This document shows, one piece after another, positions 53,800 through 64,000 of a DNA stretch of 64,000 nt. The position numbers and the translations under genes are program-made. Below the pieces are notes generated by a model. That model was not told where the DNA came from, did no database searches, and saw only the letters and a list, made by a program, of their open reading frames with translations. How positions within the stretch are numbered: position 1 is the first letter of the stretch; the number at the start of each line of letters is the position of its first letter. Source of the DNA: Arbacia lixula (Eukaryota > Echinodermata > Echinoidea > Arbacioida > Arbaciidae); NCBI GenBank assembly GCA_963669155.1, contig OZ022577.1:29422708-29486707 (forward strand), read 5' to 3'.

Positions 53800-54055
53800 T
53801 ACACTGCTCGTCTCTGACAAAAGGAAGCAAGTGACAAATCACTGAAATATGGGTTAGTGGTATTCTTAGATTGTACCCAGCATTCCCTACATACGGCTTA
53901 AATCTGGACAAGAAATATTCATCTTGCTACGAGATATTCAATCTATCATGATGTGGTGTTGCACTGATGCCAATGATTATTACAGACACATTTTGCTCAT
54001 TTACAAGAAAAGTCTCTTTTGTTAGTTGCTTCCTTTTGTCAGAGTAGGGCAGCAC
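53800..54055. mobile_element. MITE, TACTGCCC family, copy 2
   Basis: Same body as the element at 15761-16009 (TCTGACAAAAGGAAGCAAGT, GACAAATCACT, AGCATTCCCTACATACGGC, TCTTTTGTTAGTTGC, TTTTGTCAGAGTAGGGCAG), with more change at its left terminus (ACACTGCTCG for TACTGCCCTA). Confidence 0.88.
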
Positions 54056-55535
54056 ATACATGTGTGTGTTGTTTGCCAATGAGTTTGAAGAGAGAGAGAG
54101 AGAGACCATTGACACATGTTATGGCCACAGAGAGCATAGACAATCATGTTAGGACACAACTGGCAAGTCATGCTGTAGACTGATCAGACCAGACGTGTAT
54201 TGATATAGTGTCAATTGATTCTCTGCCTGCAGACTATCATTGTAGTAACACATAACTTTGCAGTGTAGGGTGATAGATATGTCCTTAATGTGTTTGTTTT
54301 AAATTTCCAGAGTGTTATTTAATCACCATTATGAACTGCCGGTATTGTCAATCATCTGTGGTCTTTTACTACAATTCATACTCTATTAGAGCCAAAGTAT
54401 TGATTCAGTTGCCCAGATTCTGTGAGTTACAGTGTAGTTATTTGGGGCATAGCCAATATCTGAGGGCTGATTTTTCATACCTGCTTCTTTTCATCACATT
54501 GATCACACACACACAGACACACTTGCGGCAAAGCTGTACATATCATTATCTTGTCTCTGGCTTTTTGTTTACCGCTCGGTCAGTGAGAGTGTGTGGGGTG
54601 CCTGCTCAGGTCATTACACGTACACAGTACATGTCACATGTATGTTTGCATGATCTGGTACTTCACTCCATTGGTGTACTTTGAACTGGATGGGTGAAGC
54701 AACAGCAAGGGACTGGAGCCATACACTGTAGATCGCAGTGTGTCGTGATCGTGTCTGGTGTGTGTGTCTGTGTTTGTGTACGTGGGTGCTCATGAGCATA
54801 GAGCACAAGAATTTCTGAATGGACTAATGAGTGTTTCATTTGTTGCTGTTACTGTTCTTTTTGGATGATGTGTAATCCAAGGTTGGACTGCTTCTTTGGT
54901 GTTTCAGTGATAACCTACCCATGTATGCTTACTCAAGCTGGTGCATTCCCTTTTTTTGTAATAAAAACTTGTTGTGGCACACAACAAAGAAAAGAAAATC
55001 AGTCAAGCAAGACACTCCTAGGCAAAACAGATTATTTGGGTGTTTGCCTCCAGATTTGCAGTTGAAAATATTTGTGCCTTTTACACATGGATGGACTCTT
55101 CCGAGGTACACTGTACATTGTACACCCAGCAACTTTAATTGCCCGCAATAATATTTATTACTATTTGTTTACTTACTGTTTTCATAATCATCTCTGCTGT
55201 CTATATTTCTGCTGTGTATATTTTGTTATACCATTTGCCAACATAACCTACATGTACATTTACATGTAGGTGAGGAAGATCAAAAGAAAGCAGCACTTGT
55301 GTTGGGATTTAAACAAGCGTTTGTGTCAAATATGATATGTCCATATCCAATATCGTGCATGAGGTTGTCGAAATCTATGTTTTTTTTCTCCACATACTCT
55401 ACTGGTACTACAGTTTTAAATGCAGGGCAGTTTGCAGTGCAGCACTTTGATGATAGTGTATTGTCTATCGCTGATATATGTTCTATGACAGGTGAATTGA
55501 TGTATTGTATGGTCTTTGTTCTCCCTCCTGTGCAG

Positions 55536-56607
55536 ATCAATGCCTGGGCTGGTAGGGACCGGCACCAAGAGGAAGCGGGATGCTGCTGAGGACTCTCTGG
55601 AAGGCAGCCAGCGGGTGGCCACCTGCTCCCAGGTCTGCTCCTACACCCTGCAGCGCCAGTGCGTGCTCAACCTCTCCGTCTGCAAGCTGCAGATGACACG
55701 GCAGCAGATTGAGGCGCCACTGCGCCGCTCCGTGCTCATCTGCAACACGCTGCGGCAGATTGAGCGGGAGCTGCGGGCGGAGGGGCGGCACTACGACTGC
55801 TCCCGGGTGTCCATGCTGATCTCGGACCAGCCCCTGTGCCTGGACTCGCCCAACAAGGAGAGCCCACCGGCCAGCCCCGAGGCCAACGCCAACACCCCCT
55901 CCTCCCCCGCCACCACCGCCGCCGCTAACTCTAGCCCCAGCCCTAGCGCCAGTAGCAGAGTTAGTAGCGAGAGTGCATCCCCTGCTGTGCAGAGGTGTGC
56001 GCAACCCGTCACGGACAAGACTTCGTTGTCGTTGAGCGACAGACTGCAAGCGGACAGTACCAGCATGGACACGGACTGTATAAAGACAGGCGACAGCCAT
56101 GACAATAACAATTGCCTCCCATCCATTGCCAGTAGAACAAACACGCAGAGCCACCTCGAGACAGCTTCTCACCAAATATTGAGCAGTGCGGGGGTGCGGC
56201 TGGGGGACAAACCTGCCCCCATTGGTGCTCTCTCCCAGGACCCCCTGCCGCTGCCAAGACACCAACACAACTCCCCCAGCCTGGACGCAACGCCCACTGC
56301 AAATGCTGCCAGTACGGACATCTTACATGTGGACTTTGACGATGAGATCTTTGCAGACATTGACGTTTCACTCTACGACTTTGATCTGGCCCCTCCGTTC
56401 ATTCCAACTCACACGCCCAACCCCAACCCCAAGCCACCCCTGTCGCCAGCGACCACGCCCGACGACTGGATCCGCTCCTTCCAGGGGGACGCAATGGGGT
56501 TCCCCGGGGACATGCCCCCTTCCCCGGCGCCACAAGCGAACTGCCGCAGTGACCTCATAGACGATCTGGATCAAATTATGCACATACTAGTGGATGTTGG
56601 CATGTGA
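55536..56607 (+). CDS. SERTA domain-containing protein (SERTAD2/TRIP-Br-like), coding exon, 355 aa
   Basis: The acceptor CTCCCTCCTGTGCAG ends at 55535; the ATG at 55540 is the first in frame after splicing, and TGA is at 56605-56607. SERTA/TRIP-Br proteins are small nuclear regulators that bind E2F/DP, CDK4, PP2A or PHD/bromodomain factors and tune cell-cycle transcription. Visible in order: a basic KRKRD motif at residues 10-14 (likely nuclear localisation); the SERTA domain at about 35-80 (SYTLQRQCVLNLSVCKLQ, then RRSVLICNTLRQIERELR); a long Ser/Pro/Ala-rich linker; an acidic DEIFADIDVSLYDFD block at 268-282; and a C-terminal LIDDLDQIMHILVDVG helix (339-354). All four have direct counterparts in vertebrate SERTAD2. 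Coding sequence in one exon is usual for the family. It is clearly GC-richer than its neighbours. Which vertebrate paralogue it equals cannot be decided; it is probably pro-orthologous to several. Confidence 0.93.
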
Positions 56608-59600
56608 AATCTTCAAGAGTATTTTTTTATACATTTTATATAAATTATGCAGAAACTTTTTTAAACTTGAAAAAAAAAGACTTTAAGATTAGATATGATG
56701 TAAGAGAGCACTCATTTCAGTTGTTGTTTAAGTTAGATAAAGATGATTAAAAAAAAATGCAGCTGTCTCAGAAAAATGTCAGAGAAGCTGTCAAATAAGT
56801 GATTGCAACTCAGGTGTATTAAGGTGTCAACTAAAATATCTATATGGCAGAAATTGTCTTCCTATTCTAAAGAAAAAGATATAAATTTGAAAACTTAGAG
56901 AGTATAACAGCCAGAAATTGTCAATATCTTCTACAGAATTATATAGGATTAAGAGATTCATTGAAGCAGCAGCTGTGGCATGTACAGTATAACGCATCAT
57001 GCACTCACTGAACTGCACTAGGCACTAGGGTCCTTTTATAGTCTGTATGTTCTATTTAAGAAGTGTTAATAGCCAATGAGGGAATAGAATAGATATTTTG
57101 TGAAAGCCTACAATACTGCACAATTGATCAAGTATCACCAGCCATGCAAAAAACACTCTTCCCTTGTACGAGTCATATTTTTGCTGTGGCTGAAAAAATG
57201 GGTAATTTTCTTCCTTTTTGATAATTCCAACATGATGTGATGATAGAATTAGGCTATAAATTTGATATTTACAGACTCTCATAACGACATGTACATGTAG
57301 TGGAATGATTGCCGGTAGTCCTCACTCAAGATATTTGAGTATCTGCTCATGGCCCTTCTTGGTCAAGAAGATTGTGATATTGATGCACAGTCTTGCACAG
57401 TATTCAGATGATTGTGTGCTTGTGAAACACACTAGTGCAGAGTCACACTGCTTGTGTCAGAAGCTCACAGGGCCGGGCAGGAGAGAAGACCGCGCTAGTC
57501 ATTGCACTAATCGGCTACATCCTGGCTTGTTTGAAAGAAGGCGTTCATGTATAACCCGCTGCATGATTGGACGATGAATTCATCTCTCCTTCATGCGCTG
57601 TTTCATTATAAGTCACTTACATTCCTTCTCCCTCAAAATCATATTCGCAGTGTCTGTCTTCGTCGGAGGATTGCAGACTCTGTCACTATCATATATTCAT
57701 AGGTACAGCTCTGAAATTTCACTAGTTTGAATTTTGCTAGTAGGATAGAGATGAGATGCATAGGAACACATTTGATTCATTGAACACTCTTAGTTCCGAC
57801 CATCGCTTGTCCTATGTCAGTTGTAACACAATTCATTACCTATGGGACAGGGCAACATACTCCTAGTTCTAGACCGCTCCATTCAGTTCTATGTCCATGT
57901 ATTTGAGCATCTGTTGTACTACTTGGCTGACTCAATAGTGTGCAAGATGTATGAGATTCAGGACCACAAAACCACCGTACAATGAAATTTTAAAAACAAA
58001 ATGAGGACATTTTCTGGGCTCATATTTCTTGCCTTAAAACAATCTAAATTAATGTGTATTGAGAACATAATATTTTAATAGAACATTTCAAATGGAACAC
58101 ACATCAGCTGTGTTCCGATTTAAAAAAAAAACACCGGTGTAGGGAAAAAAAGTAACTTATCATAGGAGAGTGTGAAGAGTTGTAGTACAGCTAATCACAC
58201 AGATATAAATTAATGATGGGTGTTTTGAAATTGTAGAAAATCCATCACGATTGTATTCACAGAGTTCTCCATACATTTCTGACACCTTTTTGTATTCAAT
58301 AATGAGCGCTGTGTGCATTTTTGTAAAGCCTTTATGTGTGTGAACCATTGCAGTAAGAGGTATCTTGAAGGGTCCAGACATACAAAGATACCAGACCTAT
58401 ATTTAACTCTGATGGTTGTTAAGAGGTTTGGTGCATTTATAGTCCCAGTTTAGTCATCTCGTTTTAGCTGCAGAAGGACATATCTTGCATTTGTAATGCT
58501 TGTCGTACACACTGCACTGTCACTAGTAATCATATTCATTGACTGCAAGAGGTATATTTTAGCAGAAATAGAAGGTTTAGGATAATATATGTACAGTGTG
58601 TAATGGTAGAACAAGAAGACAACTGAAATGGGTGCTCCTTGTTTTGTATATTTATGTACAGTAGCAACGTTCTGGAAGATTTTTCTATGAAAACTATTTG
58701 GGCTTCTCTGTGAGCAAGGGAATGCTAAGATTTTATATCAGATGTTTTATGAGAGTAAATGAAATATTTAACATTTAAGGTAATTTATGAATGTATCTAA
58801 GACAATTCATGTCTGTGAGACACAGGCAGTTTTATCGTAAGAAGTGCTTTTTTTTTATGTAAGAAAAGGGGATGATTGTTTTATAAACTTTGTCTTTTTA
58901 CATTGTGAACCGCCCTATGATAATCCTAGTAGTATGAAAGGCTCTGTAGTTTATTCCTGTGGAAGTAGAGTTTGCATACCATTGATTAGCCCCATGCATG
59001 CTGTACTAAAGTAGACAGATGGACACCAGTGTGTGCTAACGTACATGTCCAGTACGCATTCAGGTTATGTAATGTCAACCGAATTCAGACCAGCCCTAAG
59101 ACGAGACATAGTCCCCACTCTGACACAGTTTGCGAAAACTGTGTGAGAATTTAGACCTGTTATTCAAAATTTGATTGCACCACATTCAGATAACCAGACT
59201 GCACAGTATTGGCGAGGTTATGTAAGTGACCTATTTTTGTGACCTAATGCGTCACCTTACGCCAGAAATTACGAAAGAAAATCTATGTTTTCCAAACTCT
59301 TGCGTCAGTCTGCCTCCAATGGTAGATGACTTGATAACACCTCTGTGTTGCAGCAATGCTGGGGTAGTTATCTCTACAAAAAAAATTAAGGTGTACTGAT
59401 TAAAAACAAGATCTGATTACACCTCTTCCAGTTGTATGGTTGCTCGTCTCAGACAGTGCTCTGTCCTTTGCTGCAAAACAGACCTCATGCATGTAATGGC
59501 TGAACATTTCCTAATAGAAACCGTGGTTGCAAATTTCATGTGGAATTCCTATTAGCAGCAGACTTTCTATCATTCCTTTGTTGATTTTTGTACATCAGGT

Positions 59601-61110
59601 CAGGGGGGAAAGGGGTTAATTTTATACCTGTTGTAATGATGAAAAAAAAGGGTCTGAAATAGATTTTGTACTCATCCCCATTTTCACATGTTGAGACATG
59701 AAGTGCAATTGCTGGCAAGCACTTGTGGTAGGGTGTCCTTTCCTTGAAGAAGATTCAGGGTTCCATCCCCTCATTACAGCTGCATTTTGGTTATCCATCG
59801 TGATGAGAATCTAGATTTTCAAAGAGAACGTTCACTTCTGCAACATGTTTTCTGATTAAAATTTTAAAATGAAAATAGGAAAAAATGTGATATTCTGAAA
59901 GAGTTTATATATTTATATTTATACTATTGAACATGTCTTCTTTGGTTTTGTTTAACACAACTTTGAATAGAAATTGTATCTAATGCAATGATAATTGAAA
60001 TTAAGCATTGTACGATCCCACCTTTTCGGAAAAGAAATGACAAATTGAATATTCAATATTTTAAACATAATTATGTGCTTCCGATAGAATATAAGCTTCA
60101 GCATGATGAAAACACATGCTTAAAAAATGTCTTGACAGCTTCTCTGATTCCAGTTTGAAACAGTTGTAGCGTTCAGTGCTACTAAGTTCTATTTAGGTCA
60201 AAACTATACTTTAAAGAGACAGTAAATATTGAAGTTAAAAGTGTTTGTGTGTTTGACTATAAACATACAGTAGTAGTATTGTAAAAAAAAAAATAATTTG
60301 CTAGCTTGTGATACAACTCTTCAGGGTGAAACGTAGAATCTCATAGAGTTACTGATCTTGTCCTTTAGTTGTACAACACTGTGATGTGTTTGGTATCGTA
60401 CTTGTACTGTCATTTCTACATGTTTCCGTGTAAGATGTGATGTTGTAGAGTGTTCCAAACGTTGTCAAACGGGGTGGCCAGTGAAGTAACTCAGACCTGT
60501 GCTGCAAACAACTTGAATCATTTGTCGTGTAAGTCACCCCACCACATGGCGGTGCGAACTATGTATGAACGTGTCGAAGAGAATATTCTCCACTTCAGCT
60601 CAATTCTTTCAATTCAATGTATTTATTCTTTTATTTATTGTATCTTGTCTTCTTGACAGTAGATGATACTAATGATGCGATACTGTGAATAGTGGTGATA
60701 AGGGAACATGTATAGTTATGAGTGTTGTAGAGGAATTCATAATTGTCACTGGAAATGCAATAGCTATTTAATTAATCGTTGCTCAATCGTTGATGGGCAA
60801 CATGTTCTGTGTTTCCATTTGTTTTTAGTACACACTCGGTGAAGAATGATTCTCAATTCTGCTGCAACGTTGATGTATTTGTGTTGGTGCCGACACCTCT
60901 CGGCACAGGTGGGACTGTACAGTGCTATCATGTGCTATAATGAATGGTTCCCCCTGTAAAGCGTGCTAGATATCGGTACTTCATTGTCCCTTCTCCTATG
61001 TGTGCGAAACACCTGAGAGCAGTCCTGGCTACTTGTCTTTTAATATGCTGACGTTAACCACTTCAGCCACTTTGCAGCATACATGCTCATGTATTAAATA
61101 ACACCTTTCT
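56608..61110 (+). other. Probable long 3' UTR of the SERTA-domain gene, end not determined
   Basis: AU-rich, with several ATTTA and TGTA words and no other gene. No canonical AATAAA was found downstream by eye; an ATTAAA variant lies near 61092 and others near 62307 and 63667. The true end cannot be fixed from sequence. Confidence 0.35.
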
Positions 61111-63930
61111 CCATGTTCTGTCCTTGAAGAGATGTTGTTAATCGATTGGTACCTTTTAAAGTATTATAGTTATTACCATGTTCCTGCCCTTGTCCACCTT
61201 TCCCATTTGAATTATTATATCCTCTAGATTGTAGTTAATTGTAATAGGGTTGATTATGTACATGTAATATGCTGGTATTTATACTGATGTGTAGAAATAT
61301 GGGTCATTGATACTTGCGATCAGCATTTTATATTACAATCAAAACTATTAATATATAAATAATGAAGAAATCACATTTTTCCATAAGAAGTGCTGTGATT
61401 GAATCCCTTGTGCTGAAAACATTGCCTTTTATTTTTTGTACATATATACATCGAAATGCTGCGGAACGTTTTGCTGTTTCCGAAAAACGTCACTTGTTGC
61501 CATATTTCCAGTTTGAGGAAACACTTAACTTCTTCTGTGCCAGGCAGAAAACTACTCAAAATAATGTATGTGTATCCCTGGTACAAACCTGTACTAGCAG
61601 ACCGCACATACAGAGTGGATTTTGACAGACGTTGTGTGTATTATGTCCCATTTGTACTGTGTGTAGCAAATTCTTGCCTTTGCTATATTCATATGTGATG
61701 ATAACTGAATGCAAACTTGCAGATGTAAGAAACGATTTGTATTAATCATGCTCAGTTTGTACCAAAACGGGATGCTTATCTCTAAAACTTCACAAAGTAT
61801 TGCCCTGTGCCCCTGCCATTCTGCTATTATAGACATATCGGTACCTTATCCTTCCAGCTACATGTAGCTATATGCAAGATTTGAACTTGAGGAAAATGAG
61901 CGATAGTAATCACTCTTTTAAGTTAAGGTAAAAGGAGAACTAAGGAGAATACCTTTGTTTGCTCTCCCCCTGTTTTTGAATAGAGATGCCCCTTAGAAAG
62001 TGTTTGTATATGTGATGCGGTGATGACCTACATCTAGTACAGTGTGTTCCACTCAAGGTGCTGCTATATGAAAGCCTTTCAAAGTGACAAATGGATCATT
62101 TAACTTGCCATGAACACAGGTGTTCAGGATGTTAATTTATGATAATTTATGTTAATTTATGGAAATCGACAGAATGCAAATCCATCCCTGTGTCATTATT
62201 CATCCACTGTGCTATGAGTTGATTTGCTTTCTTTCATTTCTGTCACTCTCTGTGTATGATACATGACATACTTTCTATTTATTTGAATTTAAAGAAATGA
62301 GAAGTGAATTAAAACGTGGTGAGATATGAGTTGTGTGTAGCGATCAAAACTCATTCTTGGTCACAGGAGGAAAAAATGATTAATTTATTCCATCTGGGTT
62401 TAACTCAGATGATTGGGTGCACTCTCAAAAAGAAGCCTTGGTCAAAGAGAGTTTTGGTTGTTTGTATATATTATGTTTGTACATTTTGTAAATGCAAAGA
62501 TTTCTCTATTCCATTCTGTTGAGTATATTATTATTACCATTATTGTTATTATTATTATTATTGGTATTACTCTGTCTGCAACTTCCTTTGTCAGTAGTTA
62601 TATTTGTATCTAATTTATTTTGAAAATGGATGGATGTTCCATGCAGCCTGGCTTGGCGAAGGAATTGAAAATACAATGATCGTCACTCATGTGAGACTTA
62701 AACACTGCAGTCTTCTTGTCTCTGTATATTGTTATTTTCCGGAATTGTGATACTCAACTCAAAACATCCAAGTATCATAGCATACATATCATGTAGATAT
62801 GTTTCAAAACAATTCCCCTTTCCCAGAGGTCATTATGATATTCATGCATTTTGCCTCACCCCTCCTATACAAATAACAACGTGTGAAGGATCTCATTGTG
62901 ACAGTTTCTACCCCACCCCACCCCACCCCACCCGACTCCCTACCATGGTAGAGTACATGCTCAAACTACCCAGCCCCCACCCAACTCCCTACCACCCCCT
63001 CCTCATACCCCTTGCTCTCTTCCCCAACCGATGCACTACAAAATACACCACATAAAGTAACAAAATCATGACATAAGCTGATTTGTATGAAGCCTGTGAA
63101 AGATTGTGAGCAGTACCAATTATGAACATTGTGAAATAATCTGACATCTTTGAAAAAGAGGTTTGAAAACAGAGTCCTATTTCCTCATCTTTACCATCAT
63201 GATCATATGGACAAATTAACTCTGTATTGTTGTTTTCTCAGTCCTGATCTTTGAAAACCCAAACCTTTCTGCTTACCGTTCCAATGGATTACAATCAAAG
63301 AACAATCCTCGCATTCTTCTTGTTAGTCTCCTTTTCACTCCCCTAAAGTATAGTAACGTGACTGCTCTTTTGTTACCAAGCCAGGCCAGGCTGGTTTTAA
63401 CTCATTCACTCCCGCCGGGGAATTATTCTCTGAAAGGAGAATAGTATGGTCTCGGTTGTGTGGCCTGTTGGTCGGAATTTGTGGCTGTGAAGGATTCTTT
63501 CAGCCGGTATTTTGTAATTTTTTCGATACTTATGTATTAAAATGTGTGATGAAATTCTGTAAAAACTGAAGTTTGTTTCATTTTGTCCTGTACACATCCC
63601 ACCCCCTCGTGTGTGTAACGATATGTTTATGCCTTAATGTGGTGGTTAATGAGAGGATGTGTTGGTATTAAAGTGTTTGTATGTGCGTATGTCTGTGTAT
63701 GTATGTGTTCGGGGTACATTCATGTTGATATGATAGCTTTATATCAACATAATGTGCAAGTAGATGCTCCTGAATGTATTTTCAGTATTGTTCACTACGT
63801 GGAGTGCTCTTTTAACGATTTAAACAAAATTATATTTAACAAACAATAACACGCTTGATTATGAGCTATAAAGTACTGTAGAAAAAAGCCATTTTCCAAC
63901 TTCAATATTTGAATGAATCACCTCTCGCTC
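61111..63930. other. Intergenic or distal 3' UTR, nothing recognised
   Basis: AT-rich, with an (ATT)n stretch near 62525-62560 and a CCCCACCCCA repeat near 62911-62932. No gene recognised. Confidence 0.4.
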
Positions 63931-63934
63931 CCCC

Positions 63935-63943
63935 TCTCTCACC

Positions 63944-63974
<31 letters not shown>

Positions 63975-64000
63975 CTCTCATTCCTCCCCCTCTCTCCCCC
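63935..64000. repeat. (TC)n microsatellite at window end
   Basis: CTCTCT repeat with C-rich interruptions reaching the last base of the window. Confidence 0.9.

Larger units (their letters stand above)
52621..55535 (+). other. Probable 5' UTR intron of the SERTA-domain gene
   Basis: 2.9 kb between the candidate donor and the acceptor CTCCCTCCTGTGCAG. It contains three imperfect repeats (53561-53790) and a MITE (53800-54055). No coding exon recognised. Confidence 0.4.

Noticed and set aside
55537-56268. 243-residue open frame antisense to the SERTA gene
   Set aside because: It lies opposite a well-supported coding exon, is Gly/Val/Arg-rich from GC composition, and shows no family signature.

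Overview
The window is nuclear DNA of an animal. Coding sequence is broken into exons by introns with GT/AG ends, intergenic DNA is long and AT-rich, and dinucleotide microsatellites and short inverted-repeat transposons are abundant. The two recognisable genes are a kaptin (KPTN) orthologue and a SERTA-domain gene. Together with the frequent TACATGTA words and the dense small DNA transposons, they suggest a marine invertebrate deuterostome. A sea-urchin-like echinoderm is my best guess, but that is an inference and is not proven by anything in the window.

Layout. 1-5900: no recognised gene; it holds a diverged eight-unit satellite (about 2320-3910) and a fold-back element (4017-4478). 5900-6900: C-rich promoter area and a probable non-coding first exon. 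6925-22933 (+): KPTN, 11 coding exons, predicted 542 residues, with at least one transposon-like insertion in many of its introns. 22934-23330: KPTN 3' UTR. 23330-52100: about 29 kb with no gene I can support. It carries a 432-bp near-identical tandem duplication, a 12-unit (GA)n-bearing minisatellite, several MITEs, a Tc1-like element, an element carrying telomere-like repeats, and one CpG-rich patch (28050-28640) that could be a promoter. 52110-56607 (+): SERTA-domain gene, with a probable untranslated exon ending at 52620 and a coding exon at 55536-56607. 56608-64000: probable 3' UTR followed by intergenic DNA, with no gene recognised.

How the genes work. KPTN is a subunit of KICSTOR, which holds GATOR1 on lysosomes so that mTORC1 responds to nutrients. 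SERTA-domain (TRIP-Br) proteins are small nuclear co-regulators of E2F/DP and cell-cycle transcription. Nothing in the sequence shows that the two are co-regulated; they are simply neighbours on the same strand.

I found no convincing new biological system. The most unusual points are: a 28-glycine GGA tract and acidic insert inside the kaptin propeller; a decayed partial copy of KPTN exon 9 just downstream of the real exon; an in-frame 31-codon open extension after the KPTN stop; several multi-copy MITE families, one of which carries CRE/E-box sequence in its arms; and a composite repeat with perfect DR1 nuclear-receptor-like motifs.
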